From positions 305,030-369,029 of the forward strand of contig JAJIZT010000001.1 in assembly GCA_029948415.1 (NCBI GenBank): a DNA stretch of 64,000 bases, given 5' to 3'. This DNA comes from Cenarchaeum symbiont of Oopsacas minuta. GTDB taxonomy: Archaea; Thermoproteota; Nitrososphaeria; Nitrososphaerales; Nitrosopumilaceae. Position 1 is the stretch's first letter, and the number at the start of each line of letters is the position of its first letter. The translations under genes and the position numbers were made by a program. The notes beneath the pieces were generated by a model, which saw only the letters and a list, made by a program, of their open reading frames with translations, was not told the DNA's origin and did not search any database. Shown piece by piece: positions 1 to 8,633 of the stretch.

Positions 1-1472
1 TAAACAGAGGATTTCAGCCACAGACCAACGAAAGTCTACAGATACTCAAAAACCGTAAAGTTCCGTTTGTGTTAGCTCTAAACAAAGTAGATCAGATCTC
101 TGGATGGCGTGCCTCAAACAAACCAAGAATAGAGCAGGCGATAAAAGATCAAGATGATTCTATACAAACGAATTTAGATCAAAAGATCTATGATGTTGTA
201 GGAACACTCTCCGTTCTAGGATATCCCTCGGAGGCGTTTTATCGCGTAAAAGATTTTGCAAAAGAAGTATCCATCGTACCAATAAGTGCTAGAACGGGAG
301 TCGGAATATCAGAACTGCTCACCATAATGGTAGGACTTGCACAACAGTATCTTGCAGAGCGGTTAAATCAAGATGAGAAAACAACACGAGGAATCGTACT
401 AGAAGTAAATGACGAGATTGGGGTTGGACCTTCTGCCAACATTATACTAATTGATGGCTTGCTGACCAAAAATGACACAATACTTGTCTCAAAACGTGAT
501 AAAGTGATCATAACAAAACCAAAAGCGATACTACTTCCAAAACCACTAGATGAGATGCGTGATCCTCGAGACAAATTCCGACCAGTGGAATCAGTGCATG
601 CAGCAGCTGGAATCCGACTTGCCTCGCCTGATCTTGCAGGTGTACTTCCTGGAAGTACCGTATACGTGGCAAAGAACACTTTTGAAATTGAAAAATTTAC
701 CGCCGAGATTAAAGCTGAGATAAAGTCAGTCTTTGTAGATACATCCACTGACGGTGTTTTAATAAAATGTGACACAATGGGGTCATTAGAGGCGATCGTC
801 TCTATGCTAAAGCAAAAAGGCATCTCTATAGCACGTGCTGATATTGGACCAATAAACCGTCGTGACATAATAGAGGCACGCGCCATAAAAGAGAACGATA
901 GGCACCTTGGAGTCGTATTGGCATTTAACGTGAAAACGCTCCCTGATGCAGAAGAAGAGGCAGAGATCTCACACGTGAAAATTTTTACAGACAGCATCAT
1001 ATACAGCCTAATCGAAGATTATGTTGAATGGGTAGAACACGATACGACCAACGAAGAAGATGCAATATTTTCAGAGATAACCCCAATTGCCAAATTTACC
1101 TTTCTAAAAGGATACATATTTCATAACAACGATCCAGCCGTCTTTGGCATACACGTTGATGTTGGAACACTGAGGCAAAAGATCTCGTTTATGAATGATG
1201 CTGGAAGAAAGATAGGTCAAATACATCAGTTACAAGAGAAAAAGACAACCGTAAAGTCGGCAAAAAAAGGTGATGAAATTGCCTGCTCTGTAAAAGGAAT
1301 AACTGTGGGAAGGCAGATTGCAGAGGGAGATGTATTTTATACACTACCAACCTCACGGGAGGCAAAAAAACTCTTAAAAGATCTATCGCACAAGCTAACC
1401 TCTGAAGAGTTTGAAACTCTAGATCACATAGTAACAGTTCAACGTAAACTAGATGCTGCATATGGACACTAG
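1..1472 (+). CDS. infB: translation initiation factor aIF5B (IF-2 family), 5-prime truncated
   Basis: The reading frame is open from the window edge (first full codon at 3) and has lost its true start. The GTPase promotes subunit joining and initiator tRNA placement on the ribosome. The visible part begins late in the G domain: NKVD (G4, just after position 69) and SARTG (G5, about residue 75 of the visible frame), followed by the beta-barrel and C-terminal domains of the archaeal/eukaryal IF5B type. The G1-G3 motifs lie upstream, outside the window. The GTG at 69 lies inside the G domain and is not a start. It converges on the thioredoxin gene, overlapping by four bases. Identity is secure. 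Confidence 0.93.
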   Translation, partial: NRGFQPQTNESLQILKNRKVPFVLALNKVDQISGWRASNKPRIEQAIKDQDDSIQTNLDQKIYDVVGTLSVLGYPSEAFYRVKDFAKEVSIVPISARTGVGISELLTIMVGLAQQYLAERLNQDEKTTRGIVLEVNDEIGVGPSANIILIDGLLTKNDTILVSKRDKVIITKPKAILLPKPLDEMRDPRDKFRPVESVHAAAGIRLASPDLAGVLPGSTVYVAKNTFEIEKFTAEIKAEIKSVFVDTSTDGVLIKCDTMGSLEAIVSMLKQKGISIARADIGPINRRDIIEARAIKENDRHLGVVLAFNVKTLPDAEEEAEISHVKIFTDSIIYSLIEDYVEWVEHDTTNEEDAIFSEITPIAKFTFLKGYIFHNNDPAVFGIHVDVGTLRQKISFMNDAGRKIGQIHQLQEKKTTVKSAKKGDEIACSVKGITVGRQIAEGDVFYTLPTSREAKKLLKDLSHKLTSEEFETLDHIVTVQRKLDAAYGH

Positions 1473-1879
1473 CGACGTTTTGATTCATGTGTACTGTACT
1501 TGTCTATAATTCGTGTCAACTCTGATCTCCCAACGGCACCAGTTATTCTATCTGTTTGAATACCGTCTTTGAAGATGATAAACGTAGGTATTGATTGAAC
1601 TCTATATCTGCTAGCTATTGACTGTGCGCGATCTATATTGACACGTGCAAATCTTGTACGCATATCTTCTCTTGCTATTGTCTCAAATATTGGATGCATG
1701 GATTTACATGGACCACACCACTCTGCCCAAAAGTCTACTAGGACAAGCTTGTTTACAGAGATAAATTTACCAAAGTTTCCTGCGTCAAGTTCTGTAATCA
1801 GAGGTTCAGATGCCCTCTGGCGCCTACGCAGTAATTCTTGCATCTGTATTCGTTTTATGGCTTCAAAATCTTCATCCAT
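1469..1879 (-). CDS. thioredoxin-like protein with charged N-terminal extension
   Basis: A thiol-disulfide oxidoreductase with the active-site motif WCGPC (about residues 54-58 from the chosen start) and a cis-proline region SIPTF. The fold is preceded by about 30 charged residues rich in Arg, Lys and Glu, which could be a coiled segment or docking helix. An ATG lies nine bases upstream (1888), but a TATA-like ATTTTAT at 1902-1908 sits 27 bases before the ATG at 1879, so a leaderless start at 1879 is preferred. It is convergent with infB. The substrate is unknown. Confidence 0.88.
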   Translation of the reverse strand: MDEDFEAIKRIQMQELLRRRQRASEPLITELDAGNFGKFISVNKLVLVDFWAEWCGPCKSMHPIFETIAREDMRTRFARVNIDRAQSIASRYRVQSIPTFIIFKDGIQTDRITGAVGRSELTRIIDKYSTHESKRR

Positions 1880-1912
1880 GTAAAACATGGGGGATACTAG
1901 ATATTTTATCTG

Positions 1913-2332
1913 TTACAAATCTAACAAAAATTGCATACTAGTGCCATTTTGACTCTCATCTATCCGCATGTCATAAAATGTGGGCGCCTTTATCTCAACT
2001 TTGAAGCCATGCCGTTTTAGATCAATTGGTTCGCCATACACAATACCTTTGATCGTATAATCATCACGATTCAATTCTGTTATCTCTAGGCGTGATATTG
2101 CAAATCCATCAGTTATCATCTTGTATATGATCTCTTCCAACCACGAATACAACAAGTGCCTCATATCAGAGCCAGATGCGTCTACTTTTGATGACTCTAT
2201 TACTTTTACGTTTGATACATCAATCGTAGTATCTACAACGGCTATGCCAGCTTGTACAAATGCTTCTTTTACACTTGGTGCATCTACTTGCACTATCATA
2301 TCTGTTGCATGATCCAAAAATCTATAGCCCAA
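1913..2332 (-). CDS. archease
   Basis: Small acidic archease-family protein of 139 residues, the usual family length. Archease is known as an activator of the RtcB tRNA-splicing ligase and other tRNA-processing enzymes. The N-terminal DHATD motif (residues 7-11) and the C-terminal LLDL with an Asp near the end match the metal-binding positions of the family. rtcB is not in this window. The gene is divergent from hisS, with about 70 bases between the starts that must hold both promoters. Confidence 0.87.
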   Translation of the reverse strand: MGYRFLDHATDMIVQVDAPSVKEAFVQAGIAVVDTTIDVSNVKVIESSKVDASGSDMRHLLYSWLEEIIYKMITDGFAISRLEITELNRDDYTIKGIVYGEPIDLKRHGFKVEIKAPTFYDMRIDESQNGTSMQFLLDL

Positions 2333-2404
2333 CGATTAAAGCAGCACACTTCTTGTATTTAAAACCGTAAAATCTTAAATCATCATACATCGAATATGTA
2401 AAAT

Positions 2405-3679
2405 ATGGAATTACCACGTGGGATGAGAGATTTAGAGTCAGATGAGCTCTGGAAGATCCGTACTATACGGGAAAAATTCGAAAAGGTTGCTGATATATTT
2501 GGTTTTGACATGGTGGATCCATCACCAATAGAATCACTCTCCACTCTTGAAGCAAAGAGCGGACCTGATATACGAAAAGAGATTTACCATTTCAAGGATA
2601 AAGGTGACAGACAGATTGCATTGCGCTTTGATTTTACTGTGGGAGTGACTCGATATATTGCATCACAACAATTTTCACGAATGCCAGCAAAGTTTGGATC
2701 ATTTGGCGGCGTATGGAGATATGATGAACCACAAAAAGGGCGATACCGATACTTTCACCAATGGAATGTGGAGATATTTGGACCACCTTCTGTGGAATCT
2801 GAATCAGAGATAATCGAATTTTCTTCTATACTGTTTGAGAAACTCAGCATAAGTAACTCGATCATATCTATCAACCATAGAGACCTTGTCGAGTCGTTTA
2901 TAAAAAAAACATATCCAAAGTTTGATGACAAAAAAGATTGGCCTGTAATAACAGAATCTCTTCGTATGGTAGATAAAGCCCACAAAAAACCACGCCAAGA
3001 ATTACTGAAAGAATATTCAAAACTGCCCACAGAGTACGCCAACTCTCTTTTAGATTTTGCCACCGTGAAAGGTACGCTTGAAGAGGTTGAATCCAAGACA
3101 GATGTAAAAAATCTAGACAAATGGGATCACATCAGAGATCTATGGAATTCCCTTGAAAACCGTAGTGTCTACAACAAGGAGATCAATTTGGGCGTGGTGA
3201 GAGGTCTTGACTATTACTCTGGAATCGTCTTTGAGGTGTTTGATAGTCACAGACATGATGCACTTGCAGGTGGAGGAAGATACGATCGACTAACAAAGGC
3301 ATTTGGGCGTGATACGATTGGTGCCACAGGAATGGCTGGAGGTGTAGAACGCATGATAAATGCCATGGATGAAAAGAACACAGACTGGAAAAAAGATACA
3401 AGATATGTATCTGTAATGTATATGACTAAAAATCTACAAAAAGAAGCGATGCATATTGCATCACAAATTCGACGTGCAGGTATCAAGACAAACGTCGATC
3501 TTGCCAACCGTGCATTCAAAAAACAGATAAAGGCATCTTCAGATTCTGTATATGCTGTAATAGTGGCTCCAGATGAATTCAAAGAAGATAAAATCATTAT
3601 AAAGAATATGGAGAATGGAATTCAAAATGCCATACCGAAAGATGATGTAATTAAAAATCTCATAGAGTATCTCAAGTAA
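2405..3679 (+). CDS. hisS: histidyl-tRNA synthetase
   Basis: Class II aminoacyl-tRNA synthetase charging tRNA-His. It begins with PRGMRD, typical of HisRS, and carries motif 2 (RYDEPQKGRYRYFHQWN, around residues 109-125), the histidine-binding signatures RGLDYYSG and AGGGRYDRL, motif 3 GMAGGVERM, and a C-terminal anticodon-binding domain. Length 424 residues is normal. The 3-prime end overlaps the convergent aIF6 gene by eight bases. Confidence 0.96.
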   Translation: MELPRGMRDLESDELWKIRTIREKFEKVADIFGFDMVDPSPIESLSTLEAKSGPDIRKEIYHFKDKGDRQIALRFDFTVGVTRYIASQQFSRMPAKFGSFGGVWRYDEPQKGRYRYFHQWNVEIFGPPSVESESEIIEFSSILFEKLSISNSIISINHRDLVESFIKKTYPKFDDKKDWPVITESLRMVDKAHKKPRQELLKEYSKLPTEYANSLLDFATVKGTLEEVESKTDVKNLDKWDHIRDLWNSLENRSVYNKEINLGVVRGLDYYSGIVFEVFDSHRHDALAGGGRYDRLTKAFGRDTIGATGMAGGVERMINAMDEKNTDWKKDTRYVSVMYMTKNLQKEAMHIASQIRRAGIKTNVDLANRAFKKQIKASSDSVYAVIVAPDEFKEDKIIIKNMENGIQNAIPKDDVIKNLIEYLK

Positions 3680-4334
3680 ATGCTCTAGTGAGCATCATAA
3701 TCTCCGGACCAGTTGTAAAACTACCTGTTATGATGGATCTTGCATTTGCCAAGATTCCTGAGGATACAAAAGGTACACCACCGTTTATTGTTGCTTGTTC
3801 TATATCTACTTTGAGTATATCTGCGGAGATTTTGAGATCCTCATCATTGGATTCAGGATGTATGATTGCACCTTTTGAAGTGGCAGAGATTACAGCTCCT
3901 ACTTGGTTGTATCCTGCAATCCTTTTGTGAACCACTTCAACACCTAGAATATCTGATACTTTTTCTCCATCTTCTTTTGTAAGTAGAGGTGAGATCACAG
4001 CACCGTTATCATTTGCACATATCATGTTTCCAAGTGCAGTATATTTTGTATCCAATATTCCAACGTTTAGACCAGATATGCTTTTGAAAAATTCCATCTC
4101 ATCTTTGGAACATGTTTTTGGCAATAGCATACCTTTGTTATTCATGATCATCATGGTACCGATCAATCTAGTATTTGCAACAGCCACATAATGGGCAACA
4201 ACTCCAAGATACTCTTCTATGTGTTCTGCTTTTGTTGTTGCAAAACCGTTGGGCAAAAACACACATTCGTTGTTTGCTCGTGCATATATGCCGACATTAG
4301 GTCCACCGTATAGATCGTACTTGAATATGTCCAT
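3672..4334 (-). CDS. translation initiation factor aIF6
   Basis: Ribosome anti-association factor that binds the large subunit, 220 residues, family-typical. It has the repetitive pentein-fold pattern with recurring NDNGAVI-type and GVxxxxTSKGAIIHP-like segments, starting MDIFKYDLYGGPNVGIYA as in archaeal aIF6. It sits among translation genes (aIF5B, HisRS). It converges on hisS. Confidence 0.93.
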   Translation of the reverse strand: MDIFKYDLYGGPNVGIYARANNECVFLPNGFATTKAEHIEEYLGVVAHYVAVANTRLIGTMMIMNNKGMLLPKTCSKDEMEFFKSISGLNVGILDTKYTALGNMICANDNGAVISPLLTKEDGEKVSDILGVEVVHKRIAGYNQVGAVISATSKGAIIHPESNDEDLKISADILKVDIEQATINGGVPFVSSGILANARSIITGSFTTGPEIMMLTRAFT

Positions 4335-4482
4335 ATATAGTACAAGAGTATGTACACTATTATTTTATGCGTAAATAATTAACCAACTCGAGTATTACAT
4401 CTAGAATGGATTTAAAACAGATATGACTGAAAAAACGCCGTTATAAACAGAGGAGATCAAGTTTAGCCTAATTTTATCTAGA

Positions 4483-4490
4483 TTTAAATA
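4483..4490 (+). promoter_or_regulatory. TATA box of the ferredoxin gene
   Basis: TTTAAATA is centred 27 bases upstream of the ATG at 4513, the normal archaeal spacing to a transcription start. It implies a leaderless transcript beginning at 4513 rather than at the ATG at 4504. Confidence 0.6.
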
Positions 4491-4503
4491 ATAATGTGTG
4501 TGA

Positions 4504-5049
<546 letters not shown>

Positions 5050-5143
5050 GATTTTAAACCTATTTTTCTATTTTTAATTCAATATTGTATGTTATTTACA
5101 TACACAACCAACAAATTTTAAGCACTCTACACACAGCATCATT

Positions 5144-5230
5144 GCAGAGGTCGCCTAGCCTGGTAGGGCGCGGGCCTTGAGAGCCTGTGTGAGTAATCAC
5201 ACGAGGGTTCGAATCCCTCTCTCTGCGCCA
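5144..5230 (+). tRNA. tRNA-Ser (anticodon TGA), CCA encoded
   Basis: The cloverleaf folds with a 7-bp acceptor (one G-T pair), anticodon stem CGGGC/GCCTG, loop CTTGAGA giving anticodon TGA, a long variable arm TGTG-AGTAAT-CACA as expected for serine, and a T arm GAGGG/CCCTC. The discriminator G is at 5227 and CCA at 5228-5230 is genome-encoded. No intron. Confidence 0.95.
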
Positions 5231-5300
5231 TCATTTCAAAACTAAAGATCATGAAAATGTATACTAAAACAAAGAACATAATAATATCGTACATGATGAC

Positions 5301-6809
5301 ATGATTGTGACTAACATTACATTTCATGGAGGAGTGAAAGATATTGGGGGGAATAAATTTCTTGTAAAAGACAAGGACACAAAAATTTTCATGGATTTTG
5401 GAATGAGTTTTAGTGCAGAAAAAAAATATTTTTCTGGATTTCTAAAAGCACGAGGTGCAAATAGCCTAGTAGATATGATCGAATTAGGAATATTGCCCAA
5501 AATCAAGGGATTGTATAGAAGAGATTATGCAAAACACATGAACTGGGGTGGAGATGAAGAAACAGAGATCGACGCTATTTTGCTTACACATGCACACGTG
5601 GATCATTGTGGATATCTAAAATACCTGCGAGCTGAAATACCAATCTATTGTTCAGAAGAATCAAAAATTATCATGCAGAATTTTGATGAAACTGGAACTG
5701 GAGAACAATATCTGACTATGAAAGAAAAATTTGGATTTTATAAAAGTGAAAAAGGTTCAACAAAAGGTCAAATGGTAAAAATCAAAGGCGAACAGGCAAA
5801 AAAACCTAGAAAGATTGTGGTTTTCAAAAGCCATGAAAAATTCAAAATAGATTCAATAGGTGTAGAACCACTACCAGTGGATCATTCTATATCGGGCGTC
5901 CATGGATTTGTTTTGTACACTTCAGAAGGAACTATTGCAAACACTGCAGATCTGAGATTTCATGGACGAAGAAGTAAAGATACAGAAAAATTTGTTGAAG
6001 GGTGCTCAAAAGCATCACTGGATCTACTCTTATGTGAAGGAACAAGAATAGAAAAAACATCATCAATGACCGAATACGACATTGAAGAACGTGTTGTAAA
6101 TGTCATAAACAATACAGAAAAACTTGTGATCTGTGGATATCCAATAAGAGATTTGGATAGATTGCAGTCATTTTATCTAGCTGCCAAAAAAACAGATCGA
6201 TATTTGGCAATTGAACCAAGACAGGCATATCTATTAAAACTCTTTAATGAATCTGACAACTTGAAAGGCATCTATCCTAGTCCTACAGATGAGCACATCA
6301 AGATCTATTTTCCAAAAGAAACATGGGGCTTGATTGATAAAGATATCAATATTTACACTAGAAAACTTTTGGATGAAGATTATAGATCATGGGTTAGAGA
6401 ATTTCTTGATTATGGAAATCGTATAGATCATCGCGATGTATCTAAAAAACAAAATGAACTTTTACTATCACTTAGTGATTTTAAACTGCAGGAATTAATA
6501 GACATAAAACCTGAGGAAAATTCATGTTATATTCGCTCCCTCACTGAGCCGTTTGATGATGAGATGAGACTACATGAGGACAAAATTGAAAATTGGTTTA
6601 AAAAATTTGGAATAATTTCGAGCAAACATGATTGGCATCAGATACATGTTTCAGGACACGGTGATGGAACTCAAATTAAAAAAGTCATAGATGGCGTATC
6701 TGCCAAAAAAATCATCCCAATACACACAGATCCAAAAAATGAGGTTTATCATCAAAAATGGCACAACAATGTTCAATCAGTAAATATGCATGATACTGTC
6801 ACTCTATAA
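5301..6809 (+). CDS. metallo-beta-lactamase-fold hydrolase (RNase J/CPSF-like)
   Basis: 502 residues with the zinc motif HAHVDH (residues 97-102), a further histidine in PVDHSISG, and late motifs GHGDG and IPIHTDP resembling the C-terminal motifs of RNase J and beta-CASP nucleases. The N-terminal segment (FHGGVKDIGGNKFLV) is also typical of RNA-processing members. It is therefore probably a nuclease acting on RNA, but DNA or small-molecule hydrolase activity cannot be excluded. Monocistronic; a degenerate 81-bp miniature element lies eight bases after its stop. Confidence 0.75.
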   Translation: MIVTNITFHGGVKDIGGNKFLVKDKDTKIFMDFGMSFSAEKKYFSGFLKARGANSLVDMIELGILPKIKGLYRRDYAKHMNWGGDEETEIDAILLTHAHVDHCGYLKYLRAEIPIYCSEESKIIMQNFDETGTGEQYLTMKEKFGFYKSEKGSTKGQMVKIKGEQAKKPRKIVVFKSHEKFKIDSIGVEPLPVDHSISGVHGFVLYTSEGTIANTADLRFHGRRSKDTEKFVEGCSKASLDLLLCEGTRIEKTSSMTEYDIEERVVNVINNTEKLVICGYPIRDLDRLQSFYLAAKKTDRYLAIEPRQAYLLKLFNESDNLKGIYPSPTDEHIKIYFPKETWGLIDKDINIYTRKLLDEDYRSWVREFLDYGNRIDHRDVSKKQNELLLSLSDFKLQELIDIKPEENSCYIRSLTEPFDDEMRLHEDKIENWFKKFGIISSKHDWHQIHVSGHGDGTQIKKVIDGVSAKKIIPIHTDPKNEVYHQKWHNNVQSVNMHDTVTL

Positions 6810-6816
6810 AAAATTC

Positions 6817-6897
6817 GTATGAGGTTATCTATTCCGTATTTTTGTGCGTAATTGCAGAACTTTTTTGATAATTTTAGGCTGGGATGTGACCTCATAC
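6817..6897 (-). mobile_element. 81-bp miniature inverted-repeat element, copy 1 (degenerate)
   Basis: Reverse-complement copy of the 81-bp element seen at 31668, 32609, 35270 and 59307. The ends are GTATGAGGT and ACCTCATAC, and the interior matches the others with scattered substitutions. The flanking 8-mers (AAAAATTC and CTATTACA) do not match, so this looks like an old insertion. It lies directly behind the stop codon of the hydrolase gene. Confidence 0.85.
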
Positions 6898-6944
6898 CTA
6901 TTACATTTACAAAATAATTTATGGTGCATTTTAGATTATGCGTG

Positions 6945-7892
6945 TTATTTTTTTACAACATTGCCAAGCTCTGCAAGCATTGCTGATAATTGTATCTCTG
7001 GATTTGCTCCAGCTAGTATACGATAGTCGTATTTTGCAAGTGTTTCCAATACTTTACCATACTCGTTGGCTGGAATCTTTGACTTGAATATTGAAGATGC
7101 AGCATATTTTAGAAAATCCGCAACAGATACACCATAAACTTTTGTCACCTCGATCATTTTTTCTCTAGCTTCGGCAGTCTTTCCAGCAAGAGCAGATTTT
7201 ATTACCGTATCGACTTCTGATATCTTTGAGAGTCCAGATGCTTTTTTCACGTTTTCAACTGTAATTCCACCCATGCTTGCAACTGCTTGCATTATGTTTA
7301 TTGCATGACGCATATCTCCTACCGCATGATCATATAACATATTCAATCCTGCTTTGTCAGTCTTTATCTTTTCGATCTTTGCTATGTGCTCTAATCTTGC
7401 TATAGAATCTTCTTTGGGAACTGCAGTAAATTTAAAGACGGCACATCTACTCTGTATGGGATCTATGATCTTTGATATGTTGTTTGCAATTATGATAAAT
7501 CTGCAATATCTTGCAGTATCTTCTATTATTCTACGTAATGCTGTCTGCGCACCGCTGGTCATCTCGTCTGCCTCATCTAATATTATGATCTTGAATGGAA
7601 TCTCTGTAGAAAGTCCAGCAAACCTTGAGAATTTTTTTACTCTTTCCCTAACCATATCGATGCCCCTCTCATCTGACGCATTTAGCTCCAAGGTACTATC
7701 TTTCCATGCTGCACCCAAAACCTGTTTTGCAATGCATAGACTAGCCGTAGTCTTGCCCACACCTGCAGAACCTGAGAACATCAAATGTGGCATCTGTTCG
7801 GGTTTTTTGAGTAGAGCCTCTAGGCTTCCAATAACATCTTTTTGTCCTATAATGTCTGAGAGTCTCTCAGGACGATACTTTTCAACCCACAT
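6945..7892 (-). CDS. rfcS: replication factor C small subunit
   Basis: AAA+ clamp-loader subunit that loads PCNA at primer ends. Signatures: MWVEKYRPERL start, Walker A GSAGVGKT, Walker B LDEADEM, and the SRC box (QSRCAVF). About 315 residues from the chosen start. The frame stays open up to 7940, but a TATA-like TAAATAAA (7929-7936, read on the minus strand) lies inside that extension, and GGAGG sits just before the ATG at 7892, so the upstream start is rejected. It is divergent from the GINS-MCM operon, making a replication cluster. The large subunit is far away at 53439. Confidence 0.94.
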   Translation of the reverse strand: MWVEKYRPERLSDIIGQKDVIGSLEALLKKPEQMPHLMFSGSAGVGKTTASLCIAKQVLGAAWKDSTLELNASDERGIDMVRERVKKFSRFAGLSTEIPFKIIILDEADEMTSGAQTALRRIIEDTARYCRFIIIANNISKIIDPIQSRCAVFKFTAVPKEDSIARLEHIAKIEKIKTDKAGLNMLYDHAVGDMRHAINIMQAVASMGGITVENVKKASGLSKISEVDTVIKSALAGKTAEAREKMIEVTKVYGVSVADFLKYAASSIFKSKIPANEYGKVLETLAKYDYRILAGANPEIQLSAMLAELGNVVKK

Positions 7893-8031
7893 TTCGCCTC
7901 CAAGCATACATCCCCGTACGCCTGTCCCTAAATAAATCACATAGATCGAGCTGGATCAAATGATCAACGTATTTTGTTAGCTGAATTGATCGATCCGTTA
8001 TAATATTGATCTGATCACATACTCTCACTCC

Positions 8032-8550
8032 ATGCCTACAATAAAAGATGTGCAGCAGATCTATACTGCTGGCTTTAACCTAGAGGATGTAAAGATTACA
8101 CTCGAACGCGACTTGAAAATTAATGTCGGAGGAATAAAGATAGACGGTAGACAAGGCGAGATAATCACTATCCCTCGTTGGGCTGCACTTGTACTAGAGA
8201 ATGAGAAACATTGTGTCATTCAAGAAACAAATATGATCATAGAACTAAAGCAAGCTCTTGGCAAAGAGAATGCACTAAACGAATATGAGCTTGCCACACT
8301 CGAAGACAGTTTTTACATAAAATTAAACGCATACATTGAAAGACTCAAAAAAGATGAACAAAAGACTGCAAAAGACATGTTGAACACACTCTTCCGTATT
8401 AGACATGGTAAACTAGTCCGCCTTGCAGACTCTTCTCCGTTGACGGCCGATCTCTCAAAACGCATGACAGTAGAAGAAAAAATTTACCACGACAAGATCT
8501 ACTCTGAAAGCCACAATTTTACAGAACGTGTAATGGGAGAATCATCTTGA
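8032..8550 (+). CDS. GINS complex subunit (Gins51/Sld5-like)
   Basis: 172-residue, largely helical protein directly upstream of mcm, the usual place of the archaeal GINS gene. GINS forms the CMG-like replicative helicase with MCM and GAN/Cdc45. The central segment IPRWAALVLENEKHCVI and the C-terminal KRMTVEEKIYHDKI fit the alpha-helical A domain. The beta-rich B domain typical of Gins51 is not evident, so the protein ends early compared with two-domain homologues. The stop codon overlaps a possible 28-codon frame leading into mcm. Confidence 0.78.
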   Translation: MPTIKDVQQIYTAGFNLEDVKITLERDLKINVGGIKIDGRQGEIITIPRWAALVLENEKHCVIQETNMIIELKQALGKENALNEYELATLEDSFYIKLNAYIERLKKDEQKTAKDMLNTLFRIRHGKLVRLADSSPLTADLSKRMTVEEKIYHDKIYSESHNFTERVMGESS

Positions 8551-8633
8551 TTACATTTAGGGTATATCAGAATAACCTGCTTGTTATATCCGACGCTATA
8601 CAAGATTATTACCTAATGGAGATCAAAACATAA
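8547..8633 (+). CDS. possible 28-residue protein bridging GINS and MCM genes
   Basis: A TTG start overlaps the GINS stop (TTGA at 8547-8550) and the TAA stop overlaps the mcm start (TAATG at 8631-8635), with no stop between. The 28 residues are LITFRVYQ...LMEIKT, a mix of beta-prone and helical residues. The double overlap is what a translationally coupled small gene would show, but a frame this short can be open by chance. No family is recognised. Confidence 0.3.
   Translation: MITFRVYQNNLLVISDAIQDYYLMEIKT

Noticed and set aside
368-1000. 210-codon frame opposite to infB
   Set aside because: It is a shadow of the conserved infB coding strand, with low-complexity Ser/Ile-rich composition.
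7893-7940. Longer start for the RFC small subunit
   Set aside because: The extension contains the TATA element and lacks family similarity; MWVEKYRP at 7892 is the conserved start.
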